A DNA stretch of 64,000 bases from Halarsenatibacter silvermanii (GCF_900103135.1 NZ_FNGO01000001.1:62001-126000), one strand, 5' to 3'; shown: positions 1 through 8,742, counted from the first letter of the stretch. The notes: generated by a model not told the origin, from the sequence alone. Made by a program: numbers and translations.

Positions 1-283
1 ACTCTGGAACCCGAACCCCGTCCTCTTGGTGATTTTCCCCCGGATGAGTTAACGCCACCTTTTCCGAACGGGACAGCTGTTTGAGGGCATATTCCCGCTT
101 TTGAGCCCCGGAACGGGTATCAAACTCCTCCCAGTAAATGAGGACAACCGGAGTTCGGCCCCGGGTATAAGCAGCTCCTTCACCGGCATTATGCTCTCTT
201 ACCCGGCGCTTTAAATCGGTCGTATAGCCCGTGTAGATAGTGTCATCGCTGCAAAGCAGCATGTAAGCGTAATGAGACATCAT
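1..283 (-). CDS. GIY-YIG domain protein, UPF0213/YhbQ type (C-terminus cut by window edge)
   Basis: Small GIY-YIG nuclease-fold protein. The reading frame opens with MMSHYAYMLLCSDDTIYTGYTT: the GIY-YIG strand pair appears as YAYML and IYTGYT, followed by DLKRRVREHNAG and a later REYALKQLSR helix, the standard order in stand-alone UPF0213 proteins (about 90-100 aa). No stop is reached before the edge, so the C-terminus is missing. The start ATG overlaps the TGA of the upstream ferritin-like gene in an ATGA arrangement, so the two are probably translationally coupled. The family's role is poorly defined; DNA-repair nuclease activity is only an inference from the fold. Confidence 0.85.
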   Translation of the reverse strand, partial: MMSHYAYMLLCSDDTIYTGYTTDLKRRVREHNAGEGAAYTRGRTPVVLIYWEEFDTRSGAQKREYALKQLSRSEKVALTHPGENHQEDGVRVPE

Positions 284-765
284 ATTTCGGCATCGAGCCT
301 GAGCAGATCTACAAGATGTTCTTTTTCTTCTTCTATCAATTTATCCAGAGCTTCGGCTGTCGTGCCGGTATTATCCTCCTTCATCTCGGTGTAAAGCAAT
401 ATAGAGTCTTTTTCGGCCTGAATTGCCATACCGAGGACCTCTTCGAGATCCCGGGCCTCGACTTTTTCTTCTTCGTCGGCCGGAAAGACCGAGAATTCGA
501 CCAGAGCTTCCAGATAGGCGCTGACATCGCTGTCAGTCACGTACTCGTCCTCGCGGCCGGTTTCCTGCTGGAAATCTTCCTGCAGCTTTTGAAAGCGCCG
601 GTAATGATCGTTTTCGTCAGCAGCCAGACGCAGGAAAAGTTTTTCAGCCTCGCTGTTATCGGTCAGTTCAGCCTGGTTCTGATAAAAATTCTCGCCCTTC
701 TCTTCGATATCTTTGGCCATCTCAAGAACTTCGTTGAAACTGAAACTTCCTTCTATCATTATCAT
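280..765 (-). CDS. Ferritin-like (rubrerythrin-type) diiron protein
   Basis: Four-helix-bundle protein of about 161 aa. Visible iron-ligand motifs are DIEEKGENFY, ADENDHYRRF, AIQAEKDSILLY and EEEKEHLVDL, i.e. the two E-x2-H-type pairs of rubrerythrin-like proteins. There is no C-terminal rubredoxin domain with two CxxC pairs, so this is an erythrin-like short form. It likely handles iron or peroxide in an anaerobe. An upstream frame extension exists, but an AGGGGG ribosome binding site sits just before the MIMIEGSF start chosen here; the second ATG two codons later is equally possible. It is very acidic. The C-terminus lacks an encapsulin-targeting peptide, so it is not obvious encapsulin cargo. 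Confidence 0.82.
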   Translation of the reverse strand: MIMIEGSFSFNEVLEMAKDIEEKGENFYQNQAELTDNSEAEKLFLRLAADENDHYRRFQKLQEDFQQETGREDEYVTDSDVSAYLEALVEFSVFPADEEEKVEARDLEEVLGMAIQAEKDSILLYTEMKEDNTGTTAEALDKLIEEEKEHLVDLLRLDAEI

Positions 766-923
766 TAAACCCCCTGTAAATTTTAGACCGGTAAAACCGG
801 TCCTTTTATCCATTTTGAATTTTTCCCATCATAATCTTCTTTAATAAAATTATAGGCAGGAAGATTTTCTCCTGCCTGCATTGTGAGAAATACAAAACTT
901 TAATAGGGAGTGTGAGCAAATTT

Positions 924-3230
924 ATGGAACGCAGGAAAGAAATCGAACTGAGCGAAAATGCCGAACAGATACTCAAAGCCCGTTATCTGAAAAAAAATGG
1001 CGATGGCGAATTGATAGAAACTCCAGAAGAGATGTTTTACCGGGTGGCCCGAAACATAGCCGAAGCCAATCAAAAATATGATGAACCGGTCGAACCGGCC
1101 GCCCAAAAATTTTATGACGTCATGACAGCGCTCGAGTTTTTGCCCAACTCCCCCACGCTTATGAACGCTGATAATGATCTGCAGCAGTTGAGCGCCTGTT
1201 TTGTACTGCCCGTGGAGGACAGCATGGAAGATATTTTCGAGGCCATAAAAAATGCTGCCCTGATCCATAAGAGCGGGGGCGGCACCGGCTTCAGCTTTTC
1301 CCGTCTGCGCCCCAGAGATGACCGCGTGCGCTCGACCGGCGGCGTCGCCAGCGGGCCGGTTTCCTTTATGCACGTCTTCGATGCTGCTACCGACACCGTC
1401 AAGCAGGGCGGCAAAAGGCGCGGCGCCAACATGGGAGTTTTGAGAGTGGATCATCCCGACATCCGCGAATTCATTTCCTGCAAGGAAGATGAGGATGAGC
1501 TCAATAACTTCAATATCTCAGTGGCCCTGACCGAGAATTTTATGAAGGCAGTCGAATCCGGAGGAACCTACGAGCTTATCAATCCCCGCACCGAAGAGGC
1601 GGTGGCCAGCGAAAACGCCCGGGAGATATTCGAGATGGTTGTCGAAAGGGCCCACGGCAACGGAGAGCCGGGGATAATATTCCTCGACCGCATCAATGAG
1701 GACAATCCCACTCCCGCCCTGGGCGATATTGAGAGCACCAACCCCTGCGGCGAGCAGCCGCTTTTGCCCTACGAAGCCTGCAACCTGGGTTCTATCAACC
1801 TCTCCCGCATGGTTAAAGGTGAGCCGGGTCAGGCCGGGATAGATTATGATAAACTGGAGGAAACCACCCGTACCGCTGTGAGGTTTCTGGACAACGTCAT
1901 AGACATGAACGAATTTCCCCTGGCCGAGATCGAGGAGATGGTCCGGGGAAACCGCAAGATAGGTCTGGGAGTTATGGGCTACAGCGATATGCTGCTCAAA
2001 CTGGGACTGCCCTATGACAGCAAACCGGCGGTGAACACCGCCCGCGAAATTATGGAGTTTATACGCGAGACAGCCCGTTCTGAATCCCACCGGCTGGCGG
2101 AAAAACGCGGTCCCTTTCCCAACTATCAGGACAGCATCTACGACAAACCCTACCGCAACGCCACCACGACGACTATTGCTCCCACCGGCTCTATCAGCAT
2201 CCTGGCCGACACCAGCAGCGGCATCGAGCCTATCTTTGCCCTCTGCTATGAGCGCAACGTGCTGGATGACACCCTGATCGAGGTTCATCCTGTTTTTAAA
2301 GAGATGGCGGAAAAGCGGGGCATATTGAGCGATGAGCTGATCGACAGCCTGACCGGTCGGAACTCGATCCAGGATATGGAGAAAATCCCCCGCGATATCA
2401 GAGATATCTTCGTCACCGCTCATGATATCAGTCCCGAATGGCATGTGAGAACTCAGGCGGCTTTCCAGGAAAACGTCGATAATGCGGTGAGCAAAACCGT
2501 CAACTTCAGAAATGATGCCACCATCGATGATGTGCGCGAGGTCTATCGACTGGCCTACGAGCTGGGCTGTAAGGGTGTTACCATCTACCGCGACGGCAGC
2601 CGCTCCGAACAGGTACTGACCACAGATGATTCGCAGCAAAAACCGGCCGAAAAATCCGGTCTCACCAAACGAGAAAGACCTCAAATCACAGTGGGAACCA
2701 CCGAGAAGACGGAGATCGGCTGCGGCAAACTTTATATTACCATCAACTCAGATGATGTCGGTATCTGTGAGGTCTTTACCACCACCGGCAAGGGCGGCGG
2801 CTGTCATGCTCAGTCGGAAGCTATCAGCAGGCTGGCTTCGCTGGCTCTGCGCAGCGGGGTGGCCTTAGAGGAGATAAGCAGACAGCTCAAGGGAATTCGC
2901 TGTGAGGCGGCCATGATCAGCGAAGAAGTTCATAACCTCTCCTGTCCCGATGCCATAGGTCGGGCCCTGGAGGATTTTGCCGAAAAAACCGATCGGGACG
3001 AGATAAATCTCGATGATATCCTGCACAACTCGGAGATTGTAAAGCAGAAAGCCGCCCGCGCTGCCGCCGGGGGCGAAGATGACAGAGGTGAAAATTCGGA
3101 ACCTGAATTTTCCGGTTATCAACCCGCCCGTCTCTCACAGGAGCGGACCTGCCCCGACTGCGACAGCCAGCTCGAAAGCGATGGAGGCTGCGTGGTCTGC
3201 CGCAGCTGCGGCTGGTCCCGCTGCGGTTAA
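924..3230 (+). CDS. nrdJ: Adenosylcobalamin-dependent ribonucleoside-diphosphate reductase (class II)
   Basis: Reduces ribonucleotides to deoxyribonucleotides using a B12-generated thiyl radical, independent of oxygen. Motifs in order: NSPTLMN and SACFVLPV (redox Cys), GGGTGFSFSRLR, STNPCGEQPLL (radical Cys and Glu), APTGSIS, GCKGVTIYRDGSR, and a C-terminal domain ending CPDCDSQLESDGGCVVCRSCG with CxxC pairs as in bacterial NrdJ. About 768 aa, usual for the family, with no intein and no cone domain for ATP visible. The start is uncertain: AGGGAG lies 13 nt before this ATG, while an in-frame GTG at 912 sits only one base after it. A hairpin terminator follows, so it is probably monocistronic. 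No cobalamin riboswitch was seen in the short upstream gap. Confidence 0.95.
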   Translation: MERRKEIELSENAEQILKARYLKKNGDGELIETPEEMFYRVARNIAEANQKYDEPVEPAAQKFYDVMTALEFLPNSPTLMNADNDLQQLSACFVLPVEDSMEDIFEAIKNAALIHKSGGGTGFSFSRLRPRDDRVRSTGGVASGPVSFMHVFDAATDTVKQGGKRRGANMGVLRVDHPDIREFISCKEDEDELNNFNISVALTENFMKAVESGGTYELINPRTEEAVASENAREIFEMVVERAHGNGEPGIIFLDRINEDNPTPALGDIESTNPCGEQPLLPYEACNLGSINLSRMVKGEPGQAGIDYDKLEETTRTAVRFLDNVIDMNEFPLAEIEEMVRGNRKIGLGVMGYSDMLLKLGLPYDSKPAVNTAREIMEFIRETARSESHRLAEKRGPFPNYQDSIYDKPYRNATTTTIAPTGSISILADTSSGIEPIFALCYERNVLDDTLIEVHPVFKEMAEKRGILSDELIDSLTGRNSIQDMEKIPRDIRDIFVTAHDISPEWHVRTQAAFQENVDNAVSKTVNFRNDATIDDVREVYRLAYELGCKGVTIYRDGSRSEQVLTTDDSQQKPAEKSGLTKRERPQITVGTTEKTEIGCGKLYITINSDDVGICEVFTTTGKGGGCHAQSEAISRLASLALRSGVALEEISRQLKGIRCEAAMISEEVHNLSCPDAIGRALEDFAEKTDRDEINLDDILHNSEIVKQKAARAAAGGEDDRGENSEPEFSGYQPARLSQERTCPDCDSQLESDGGCVVCRSCGWSRCG

Positions 3231-3249
3231 ATACTCAGGGACTAATAAA

Positions 3250-3287
3250 CCCCCGGCGGACTGAGCTCTCCGCCGGGGGCTTTTGAT
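3250..3287 (+). terminator. Rho-independent terminator after nrdJ
   Basis: An 11-bp perfect stem (CCCCCGGCGGA / TCCGCCGGGGG) with an 8-nt loop is followed by CTTTTGATTT. It lies 20 bases past the nrdJ stop and between convergent nrdJ and pruA. Confidence 0.9.
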
Positions 3288-3344
3288 TTCCGGATCTTTT
3301 TGGATTTTTAAACAGACGGCTGCAGCGGCGAATTTCGAAGGATT

Positions 3345-4982
3345 TTATTCTTCATCCAGGAAGGGATAGCCATGATCCCGGGGAGGACGCAGATTTTCCT
3401 TGATGGTTCTGGGCGAAAGCCAGCGCATCAAATTCCAGCGGCTGCCGGCTTTGTCGTTGGTACCTGAAGCCCGGGCACCGCCGAAGGGTTGTCGGCCGAC
3501 CACAGCACCGGTGGGTTTGTCATTTATATAAAAGTTGCCGGCCGCATAGGTGAGCTTCTCGCGGGCCAGATCGACAGCCTGCCGATCACGGGCGAATATT
3601 GCTCCGGTAAGGCCATAAGGTGAGGTTTCATCGCAGATCTCGAGTATCTCCGCAAAACTTTCCTCATCGTAAAGATAGATGGTCAGCACCGGACCGAATA
3701 TCTCCTCGCGCATCGTCCGGTAGCGGGGAGAGTGCGCCAGAATCACTGTCGGCTCGATAAAATAGCCCTCGCTGTCATCATAATCTCCGCCGCAGATTAT
3801 TTCAGCTTCGTCGGCCTCCCGGGCGTCCTCTATATATTCGGTGATCTTCTCGAAGGCAGCTTCATCTATCACGGCATTGACGAAATTGCTGAAATCCTCG
3901 ACATCGCCCATCGTCAGATTATCTATCTTCTGCAGAAGCTCCTCCTCCATATCGCTCCAGTAATCCTCGGGAATATAGGACCTGGAGATGGCCGAGCACT
4001 TCTGCCCCTGATATTCATAGGCTCCTCTGATAAGGGCGGTCATCAGCTCATCGGGATCGGCGCTCTCGTGGGCGATGACGAAATCCTTGCCGCCAGTCTC
4101 GCCCACCAGACGGGGATAGTCGCGATAATTTTCGATATTCTGGCCGACCTGGCTCCATATCTCCCGAAAGGTTGATGTTGATCCCGTGAAGTGGACTCCG
4201 GCCAGCTCTTCGCTGCCCAGAATTACAGGTCCTATCTCCCTGCCTTTGCCCGGCAGAAAGTTGATTACTCCAGCCGGCAGGCCGGCTTCCTGCAGAAGCT
4301 TAAAATAATAGTAGTTGGAATAGATGGCAGAAGAAGCGGGCTTCCAGACTGCTGTATTTCCGCAGACCGCCGGCGCTCCGGGCAGATTTCCGGCTATAGA
4401 GGTAAAATTAAAGGGTGTGACCGCAAATACAAACCCCTCGAGCGGTCTGTATTCGATCATGTTGATCTCGGTCTCGGTAGAAGCGGGCTGATTGCTGTAA
4501 AGCTGGCTCAAAAAATAATTGTTGAAGCGGAGAAAGTCGATCAATTCGCAGGCAGAATCGATCTCGGCCTGATGGGCGCTCTTGCTCTGTCCCAGCATGG
4601 TCGAGGCATTCACCGTCGCCCGCCAGGGTCCTGAAAGCAGAGAAGCGGCCCGCTCGAAGATACTGACCCTGTCCTCCCAGTCAAGCTGGTTCCAGCTTTT
4701 TTTAGCCTCGAGCGCAGCTTCTACGGCCATCTCGGCCTCTTCGGCCCCGGCCCGATGGTAGCGGGCCAGCAGAATGCTGTGATCATGCGGGCATCTTATA
4801 TCGACCAGATCGCCCGTTTTTACCTCTTCTCCCCCGATGTAGAGGGGAATCTCGATCGGATCCTGTTCTCTGAGCCTGGCCAGCTCCTCCTTCAGCTCCT
4901 GTCGTTTTTCGCTGCCGGGAGCATAATCGAGAACCGGCTCGTTTTCCGGTCTTTCCAGCTCGAAAATTTTGTTATTGCCCAT
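3345..4982 (-). CDS. pruA: 1-pyrroline-5-carboxylate dehydrogenase
   Basis: Oxidises glutamate semialdehyde / P5C to glutamate with NAD(P)+, the second step of proline catabolism. Aldehyde dehydrogenase hallmarks are TPFNFTS (oxyanion Asn), VGETGGKD (general-base Glu), QGQKCSA (nucleophilic Cys) and EEIFGPVLT. At 545 aa and with KCSAISRSYIP and INDKPTGAVVGRQPFGG it matches the single-domain RocA/ALDH4A1 group, not the bifunctional PutA. The ATG is preceded by GAGGTGAG. It lies downstream of, and in the same direction as, a four-subunit FAD/Fe-S dehydrogenase operon, which supports a joint proline-to-glutamate route. The 219-bp gap to that operon contains a dispersed repeat copy, so co-transcription is uncertain. 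Confidence 0.93.
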   Translation of the reverse strand: MGNNKIFELERPENEPVLDYAPGSEKRQELKEELARLREQDPIEIPLYIGGEEVKTGDLVDIRCPHDHSILLARYHRAGAEEAEMAVEAALEAKKSWNQLDWEDRVSIFERAASLLSGPWRATVNASTMLGQSKSAHQAEIDSACELIDFLRFNNYFLSQLYSNQPASTETEINMIEYRPLEGFVFAVTPFNFTSIAGNLPGAPAVCGNTAVWKPASSAIYSNYYYFKLLQEAGLPAGVINFLPGKGREIGPVILGSEELAGVHFTGSTSTFREIWSQVGQNIENYRDYPRLVGETGGKDFVIAHESADPDELMTALIRGAYEYQGQKCSAISRSYIPEDYWSDMEEELLQKIDNLTMGDVEDFSNFVNAVIDEAAFEKITEYIEDAREADEAEIICGGDYDDSEGYFIEPTVILAHSPRYRTMREEIFGPVLTIYLYDEESFAEILEICDETSPYGLTGAIFARDRQAVDLAREKLTYAAGNFYINDKPTGAVVGRQPFGGARASGTNDKAGSRWNLMRWLSPRTIKENLRPPRDHGYPFLDEE

Positions 4983-5014
4983 AATAAATTTCTCACCTCA
5001 GATTGTATTTTTTA

Positions 5015-5109
5015 TGGATCTTCCTGTCTTTAGTTGGCAAATAGGTGCGTCAAAAACCTCATTTAGTTCTACTGTAAGATATAAAGCTGCGTTCACAATG
5101 AAATTTTTC
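5015..5109 (+). repeat. Dispersed intergenic repeat, copy A (partial element)
   Basis: About 95 bp that aligns closely, in inverted orientation, with the right part of copy B upstream of pcm. Shared blocks are GGATCTTCCTGTCTT, AGGTG, AACCTCATTTAGTT, the 16-mer CTGTAAGATATAAAGC and GTTCACAATGAAATTTTTC. It lacks the central 46-nt structured core. It sits between the dehydrogenase operon and pruA, the only copy not between convergent genes. Confidence 0.85.
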
Positions 5110-5201
5110 ACCGGCGGTTCCGGAGAAAAACCCGAGTTTCAATCTGTGTCCTGTCTGAATATCAACAAATCTGTGTAACAACAAAAGCTAAAATAAAACT
5201 T

Positions 5202-6350
5202 TCATACCACGGAAGGCTCCAGGATTAGATCACCCCGCTCAAACCTCTTTAACTCGAGGTCCAGATCGAGCCGCGGCTTTTGATCGGTCATCATTTCGGC
5301 CAGAATTATAGCCGTCATGGGCGCTATCATAAAGCCGTGCCCGCTGAAACCGACCGCCATGTAAAAGCCGGGTACCTCCTCGGGCTGATCGATTATGGGC
5401 TGATGATCGGGTGTGAGACAATAAAGCCCGGCCCACTGACGCAGCACTCTGAGTTCGGCCAGCGGCGGCAGCAGGTTGACCGCTTTTTCCGCCATCTCCT
5501 CCAGAAAATGCCAGCTCGAATTTATGTTTAGGCTCTCGGGCTCGTCCGGATCCCCAAACCCCATGACAAAAGGCCCTTTAGGGGTCTGCTGGCAGTAAAT
5601 ATTATAGGAAAAAGACATGACCATCGGGCCCTGTATCGGTTCGGACCGCTCGGTGACAAGAATCTCGTGTCTTTCGGATTTGACAGGCAGATCGAGTCCG
5701 ACCATCTCACCCACCTGACCGGCCCTGCCTCCGGCGGCATTAACCACCTGGCGTGTGCTTATTTTGCCGTCCTCGGTGATCACTGCTGCCACCCGGCCCG
5801 AATCATCCAGCTCGATATCCAGAGCCCGTGTATAGGTTCTGACATCCACCCCTGCTCTCCGGCAGGCCTTTACATATGCATCCACCACTTTGAAAGGGTC
5901 GGCATGGCCATCGGTCGGGCAGAAAGCTCCCCCGACCACCCGGCGGGTGTTGAGATGAGGAACCAGCTCTTCAGCCTCTTCCGGACTGACTTCCCGGGAG
6001 GGAATATCCAGGCTTCTCTGCAGCTCTATATTCCGACGAAACTGTTCCATCTCTTCCTTCGAAAAGGCCAAAAGCAGGTAACCCTTCTGCTTGAGACCGA
6101 TATCATCCTCATAACCGAGCCTGGCCTCCAGGTTTTCAAAGATATCCATGCTGCCCCGGGCCAGCCGGCAGTTCATCTCGGTTCCCCACTGCTGGCGGAT
6201 GCCGGCTCCGCAGCGCCCGGTGGCGCCGCTGCCCGGATAGGATTTTTCCAGCACCACGATATCATCGCGGCCCTGGTGGGCCAGATTGAAAGCCGTGGCC
6301 AGACCGACAACACCCCCGCCGATGATGACAGCTTCGGCTGTATCAACCAT
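5202..6350 (-). CDS. FAD-dependent amino acid/amine dehydrogenase, DAO family (probable proline dehydrogenase catalytic subunit)
   Basis: Catalytic flavoprotein of the DAO superfamily, about 382 aa. The N-terminus has the Rossmann dinucleotide motif VIIGGGVVGLATAFNLA, then RCGAGIRQQWG as in sarcosine oxidase beta and archaeal proline dehydrogenase beta, a mid-region NAAGGRAGQV, and a C-terminal GFSGHGFM. No signal peptide, so cytoplasmic. Last gene of a four-gene operon with overlapping ends: its start lies inside the end of the upstream Fe-S gene. The ATG behind GGTGAG was chosen over a GTG three codons earlier. The neighbouring pruA favours L-proline as substrate; sarcosine, glycine (HcnC-like) or an opine are alternatives that the sequence alone cannot exclude. 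Confidence 0.85.
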   Translation of the reverse strand: MVDTAEAVIIGGGVVGLATAFNLAHQGRDDIVVLEKSYPGSGATGRCGAGIRQQWGTEMNCRLARGSMDIFENLEARLGYEDDIGLKQKGYLLLAFSKEEMEQFRRNIELQRSLDIPSREVSPEEAEELVPHLNTRRVVGGAFCPTDGHADPFKVVDAYVKACRRAGVDVRTYTRALDIELDDSGRVAAVITEDGKISTRQVVNAAGGRAGQVGEMVGLDLPVKSERHEILVTERSEPIQGPMVMSFSYNIYCQQTPKGPFVMGFGDPDEPESLNINSSWHFLEEMAEKAVNLLPPLAELRVLRQWAGLYCLTPDHQPIIDQPEEVPGFYMAVGFSGHGFMIAPMTAIILAEMMTDQKPRLDLDLELKRFERGDLILEPSVV

Positions 6351-7116
6351 CGCTCTCACCGCCTTCAGATCGGGCGGCCAGCACGCCCAGTTCGACTCCT
6401 TCCAGCGGCGGCCGACTTACGGGCAGATCGATCTCCTCCTGATCCCGGTCGAGTTCCCGGGCCAGAATGGTCGAGATAAGCTCCAGGCAGGTGCGACCCT
6501 GGCAGGGGCCCATGCTCAACCTGGTTTTGCGCTTTATCTCCTCGACAGTGGTATAACCCTCGGCCACGACCTGTTTGATCTCGGCCAGAGTTATATCCTC
6601 ACACCTGCAGATTATCGTCTCCTCATCCTCCTTTAGTCGTCGAAAATGTCTGGTCCGGGCCAGCCCGTTCTTTTCCACGGCCAACCAGACCACCGGCGTC
6701 TTCTGCGCACCCCGGTAGGTATTTACCCGCACCACCTCGGCCCGGGCTGTCTTTTCACCGGCGTGATCGAGAGCAATGACTTCCTCCCCCTCCTGCGGAA
6801 GCGGAGTGAATTCATAGGGAAGTCCTACCAGACCTTTATCCTCACTGTAAGTATAGTCCAGCACAAAAGCCGCCAGGCCGGGGCAGGCCGCAATACAGCG
6901 TCCGCAGCCGGTACAGGCTTCCGAATCCAGCTCGGGCAGTTCGTTTATATCTTCAAACTCATCGACTGCCTCCACGGGACAGGCATAATAACAGGGGTCG
7001 CAGGGGATTTCTTCGAAACATTCAAAAACGGCCACCGGCCCCTCTTCCAGCCGCTCCCGGGAAGGCAGCGCCTTATCGAGCTCAGCTTCTGCAGGAATAC
7101 CTGTCTTTTTCAGCAT
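6343..7116 (-). CDS. Fe-S subunit with 2x[4Fe-4S]-type and BFD-type [2Fe-2S] domains of an amine/proline dehydrogenase
   Basis: Electron-transfer subunit, about 257 aa. The N-terminal region carries two ferredoxin-like clusters of Cys (CDPCYYACPVEAVD and CTGCGRCIAACPG). A C-terminal BFD-like [2Fe-2S] domain shows CRCEDITLAEI and GPCQGRTC. In multimeric hydrogen cyanide synthases, opine oxidases and archaeal dye-linked proline dehydrogenases the same modules carry electrons from the flavin subunit. It starts from an ATG behind GAGGAGG, 35 bases inside the upstream FAD gene, and overlaps the next gene, so subunit stoichiometry is probably held by translational coupling. The separate, fused ferredoxin-BFD subunit suggests ferredoxin or quinone as electron sink; which one is not shown. 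Confidence 0.85.
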   Translation of the reverse strand: MLKKTGIPAEAELDKALPSRERLEEGPVAVFECFEEIPCDPCYYACPVEAVDEFEDINELPELDSEACTGCGRCIAACPGLAAFVLDYTYSEDKGLVGLPYEFTPLPQEGEEVIALDHAGEKTARAEVVRVNTYRGAQKTPVVWLAVEKNGLARTRHFRRLKEDEETIICRCEDITLAEIKQVVAEGYTTVEEIKRKTRLSMGPCQGRTCLELISTILARELDRDQEEIDLPVSRPPLEGVELGVLAARSEGGESDG

Positions 7117-8233
7117 CTTTTTTCCTCCTCAAACGGGCGATACCCTCTCTGATTTCGGAACTTATCGGTCCGCCGCGCAGCTCCTCCAGGCCAGACCGGG
7201 CCTGCCTGCGGCCTGCGCGAGCTTTTTCGATGGCCCCGGAAAACCGGTCGGTCGGACCGCTCTTTTTTTGGAAAACATCTTCCGCTGCCCGGGCAGCAGA
7301 CAGCTCTCCCTCCAAAATGGCCGCAGTGGCCTCTTCAACTCCCGCGGCATCCCCGGCTACGAAGACCATCTCGCGGCTGGTCCTCAGCGAGGAATCACGC
7401 CAGGGAACGTCCCCACCCAGAAGCGGAGAATAAACCATCTCACAGCCGGCCTGTACAGCCAGATCAACCTGGGGAGAAAGCCCCACCGCCAGGCAGATGG
7501 TGTCGACCTCCAGCTCGCGCTCGGTTCCCGGTTCCGGCTGCCAGTTCTCATCTATCTCCTGAATTACCGCACCCTCGACCTCCTGTTCTCCTCTGGCTCG
7601 AATGAGGGTATGGCGCGTCAGAACAGGCACTCCACAGCGCCTTATCTTGGTGGCATGAACGGCATAACCGCCCACTTTGTTTTCCGCTTCGACCACAGCT
7701 GCCACTCCAATATCAGCCTGCAGAAGCTGATAGGCGACGATCAGACCTATATTGCCCCCGCCGACCATCAAAACGTTTTCACCGGGACGAATCCCGTACT
7801 GATTCATCAGTGTCTGCACAGCTCCAGCTCCGTAAACTCCCGGCAGATCATTGCCCGGAAAGGCCAGCATTTTTTCCGAGGCCCCGGGAGCTAATATCAA
7901 CCGCTCCGGCTTCAGCCTCTTCATTTTTTCACCGTCTGTGTAGGTCAGAACATCATCCTCATAAAAACCCTGGGCCGGCGAACCCAGCAGAATATCTACC
8001 TCATCTTTTTGGGAAAGTTGCTGACGAAAATGTTCGGCTATCTCAATGCCGCGCATTCCGGCATACTCATCATGAGCGCCGAAAAATTTATGGGTCTGCT
8101 TTACCAGCTGCCCGCCCAGAAAATCATCGCGCTCGAGCAAGACAATATCTTCCAGCCCCAGCTCAGCAGCTTTGAGCGCGGCCGCCAGACCGGCCGGTCC
8201 TCCGCCGACGATGGCCAGATTGCACTCTCTCAA
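7082..8233 (-). CDS. FAD-dependent pyridine-nucleotide-disulfide-type oxidoreductase subunit (HcnB / PDH alpha-like)
   Basis: Second flavoprotein of the complex, about 383 aa. It has two dinucleotide-binding motifs, LAIVGGGPAGLAAALKA at the N-terminus and VLMVGGGNIGLIVAYQLL in the middle, plus a C-terminal FVAGDAAGVEEA motif that contacts FAD, as in NAD(P)H-rubredoxin reductase and HcnB/OoxA-like subunits. It lacks the N-terminal ferredoxin and C-terminal BFD parts of long HcnB proteins; those are supplied here by separate genes. It overlaps the 2Fe-2S gene by 4 bp at its start and the 4Fe-4S gene by 35 bp at its end. Likely passes electrons between the substrate flavin and an external carrier. 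Confidence 0.85.
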   Translation of the reverse strand: MRECNLAIVGGGPAGLAAALKAAELGLEDIVLLERDDFLGGQLVKQTHKFFGAHDEYAGMRGIEIAEHFRQQLSQKDEVDILLGSPAQGFYEDDVLTYTDGEKMKRLKPERLILAPGASEKMLAFPGNDLPGVYGAGAVQTLMNQYGIRPGENVLMVGGGNIGLIVAYQLLQADIGVAAVVEAENKVGGYAVHATKIRRCGVPVLTRHTLIRARGEQEVEGAVIQEIDENWQPEPGTERELEVDTICLAVGLSPQVDLAVQAGCEMVYSPLLGGDVPWRDSSLRTSREMVFVAGDAAGVEEATAAILEGELSAARAAEDVFQKKSGPTDRFSGAIEKARAGRRQARSGLEELRGGPISSEIREGIARLRRKKDAEKDRYSCRS

Positions 8234-8544
8234 CGACTATCACCTCTATTCTCTCTCTGCTCTTCAACCACCATGCCCTCCTCGACCCTGGTGACGCAGG
8301 TTTTGACATTGCGGCGCCCGTCGACGATCATATAACAGGACGAGCAGTTGCCGATGGCGCAAAAAAAGCCGCGGGGACGATCATGGTGAAGGCTCTTTTT
8401 AAGCTCTCTGACCCCGGCAGCATGGAGCGCTGCTGCTATGGTCTCTCCGCGATAGGCCTCTATCTCCTCATCCTCATAATAAAATGTGATCTTATCCTTC
8501 TCCGCCCGCTCAAAATCCAGCACCGGATGATCTTCTATTCTCAT
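8230..8544 (-). CDS. [2Fe-2S] ferredoxin-like subunit (HcnA / SoxA N-terminal type)
   Basis: Protein of 104 aa with the Cys pattern FFCAIGNCSSCYMIVDG then KTC, typical of the 2Fe-2S domain of sarcosine oxidase alpha, HcnA and opine oxidase small subunits. First gene of the four-gene dehydrogenase operon; its stop overlaps the next start. The N-terminal RGETIAAALHAAGVRE helix-turn is the family's conserved lead-in. Start is ATG with AAAGGGGTG a short way upstream. The 289-bp region between it and the divergent aldolase gene must hold its promoter, but no convincing leftward -35/-10 pair was recognised. Confidence 0.85.
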   Translation of the reverse strand: MRIEDHPVLDFERAEKDKITFYYEDEEIEAYRGETIAAALHAAGVRELKKSLHHDRPRGFFCAIGNCSSCYMIVDGRRNVKTCVTRVEEGMVVEEQRENRGDSR

Positions 8545-8742
8545 ATCTATAACACACCCCTTTTCCCGATCCCGCCTCAGCAGTGTTAAATCAGCATCAG
8601 CAGCTTCAGCTCCGCTGCAGATGCCCGGTTAAAAAGCTCTATAAGTAAAATTAAATATTAAAACGGAAAAACCTTGTTGAAGAATGAAAATTTTCGCAGC
8701 TGGAGATCGGATTCAGTTTATCGAAAAAGTCGACAAAAAGGT

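Noticed and set aside
826-911. Cobalamin riboswitch ahead of the B12-dependent nrdJ
   Set aside because: The region is too short for a B12 aptamer and shows no conserved B12-box.
1518-2684. Long antisense open frames inside nrdJ and other genes (e.g. 5667-6479, 54653-55516, 52685-53674)
   Set aside because: They are shadows of well-supported genes on the other strand, with no ribosome binding sites or recognisable domains.
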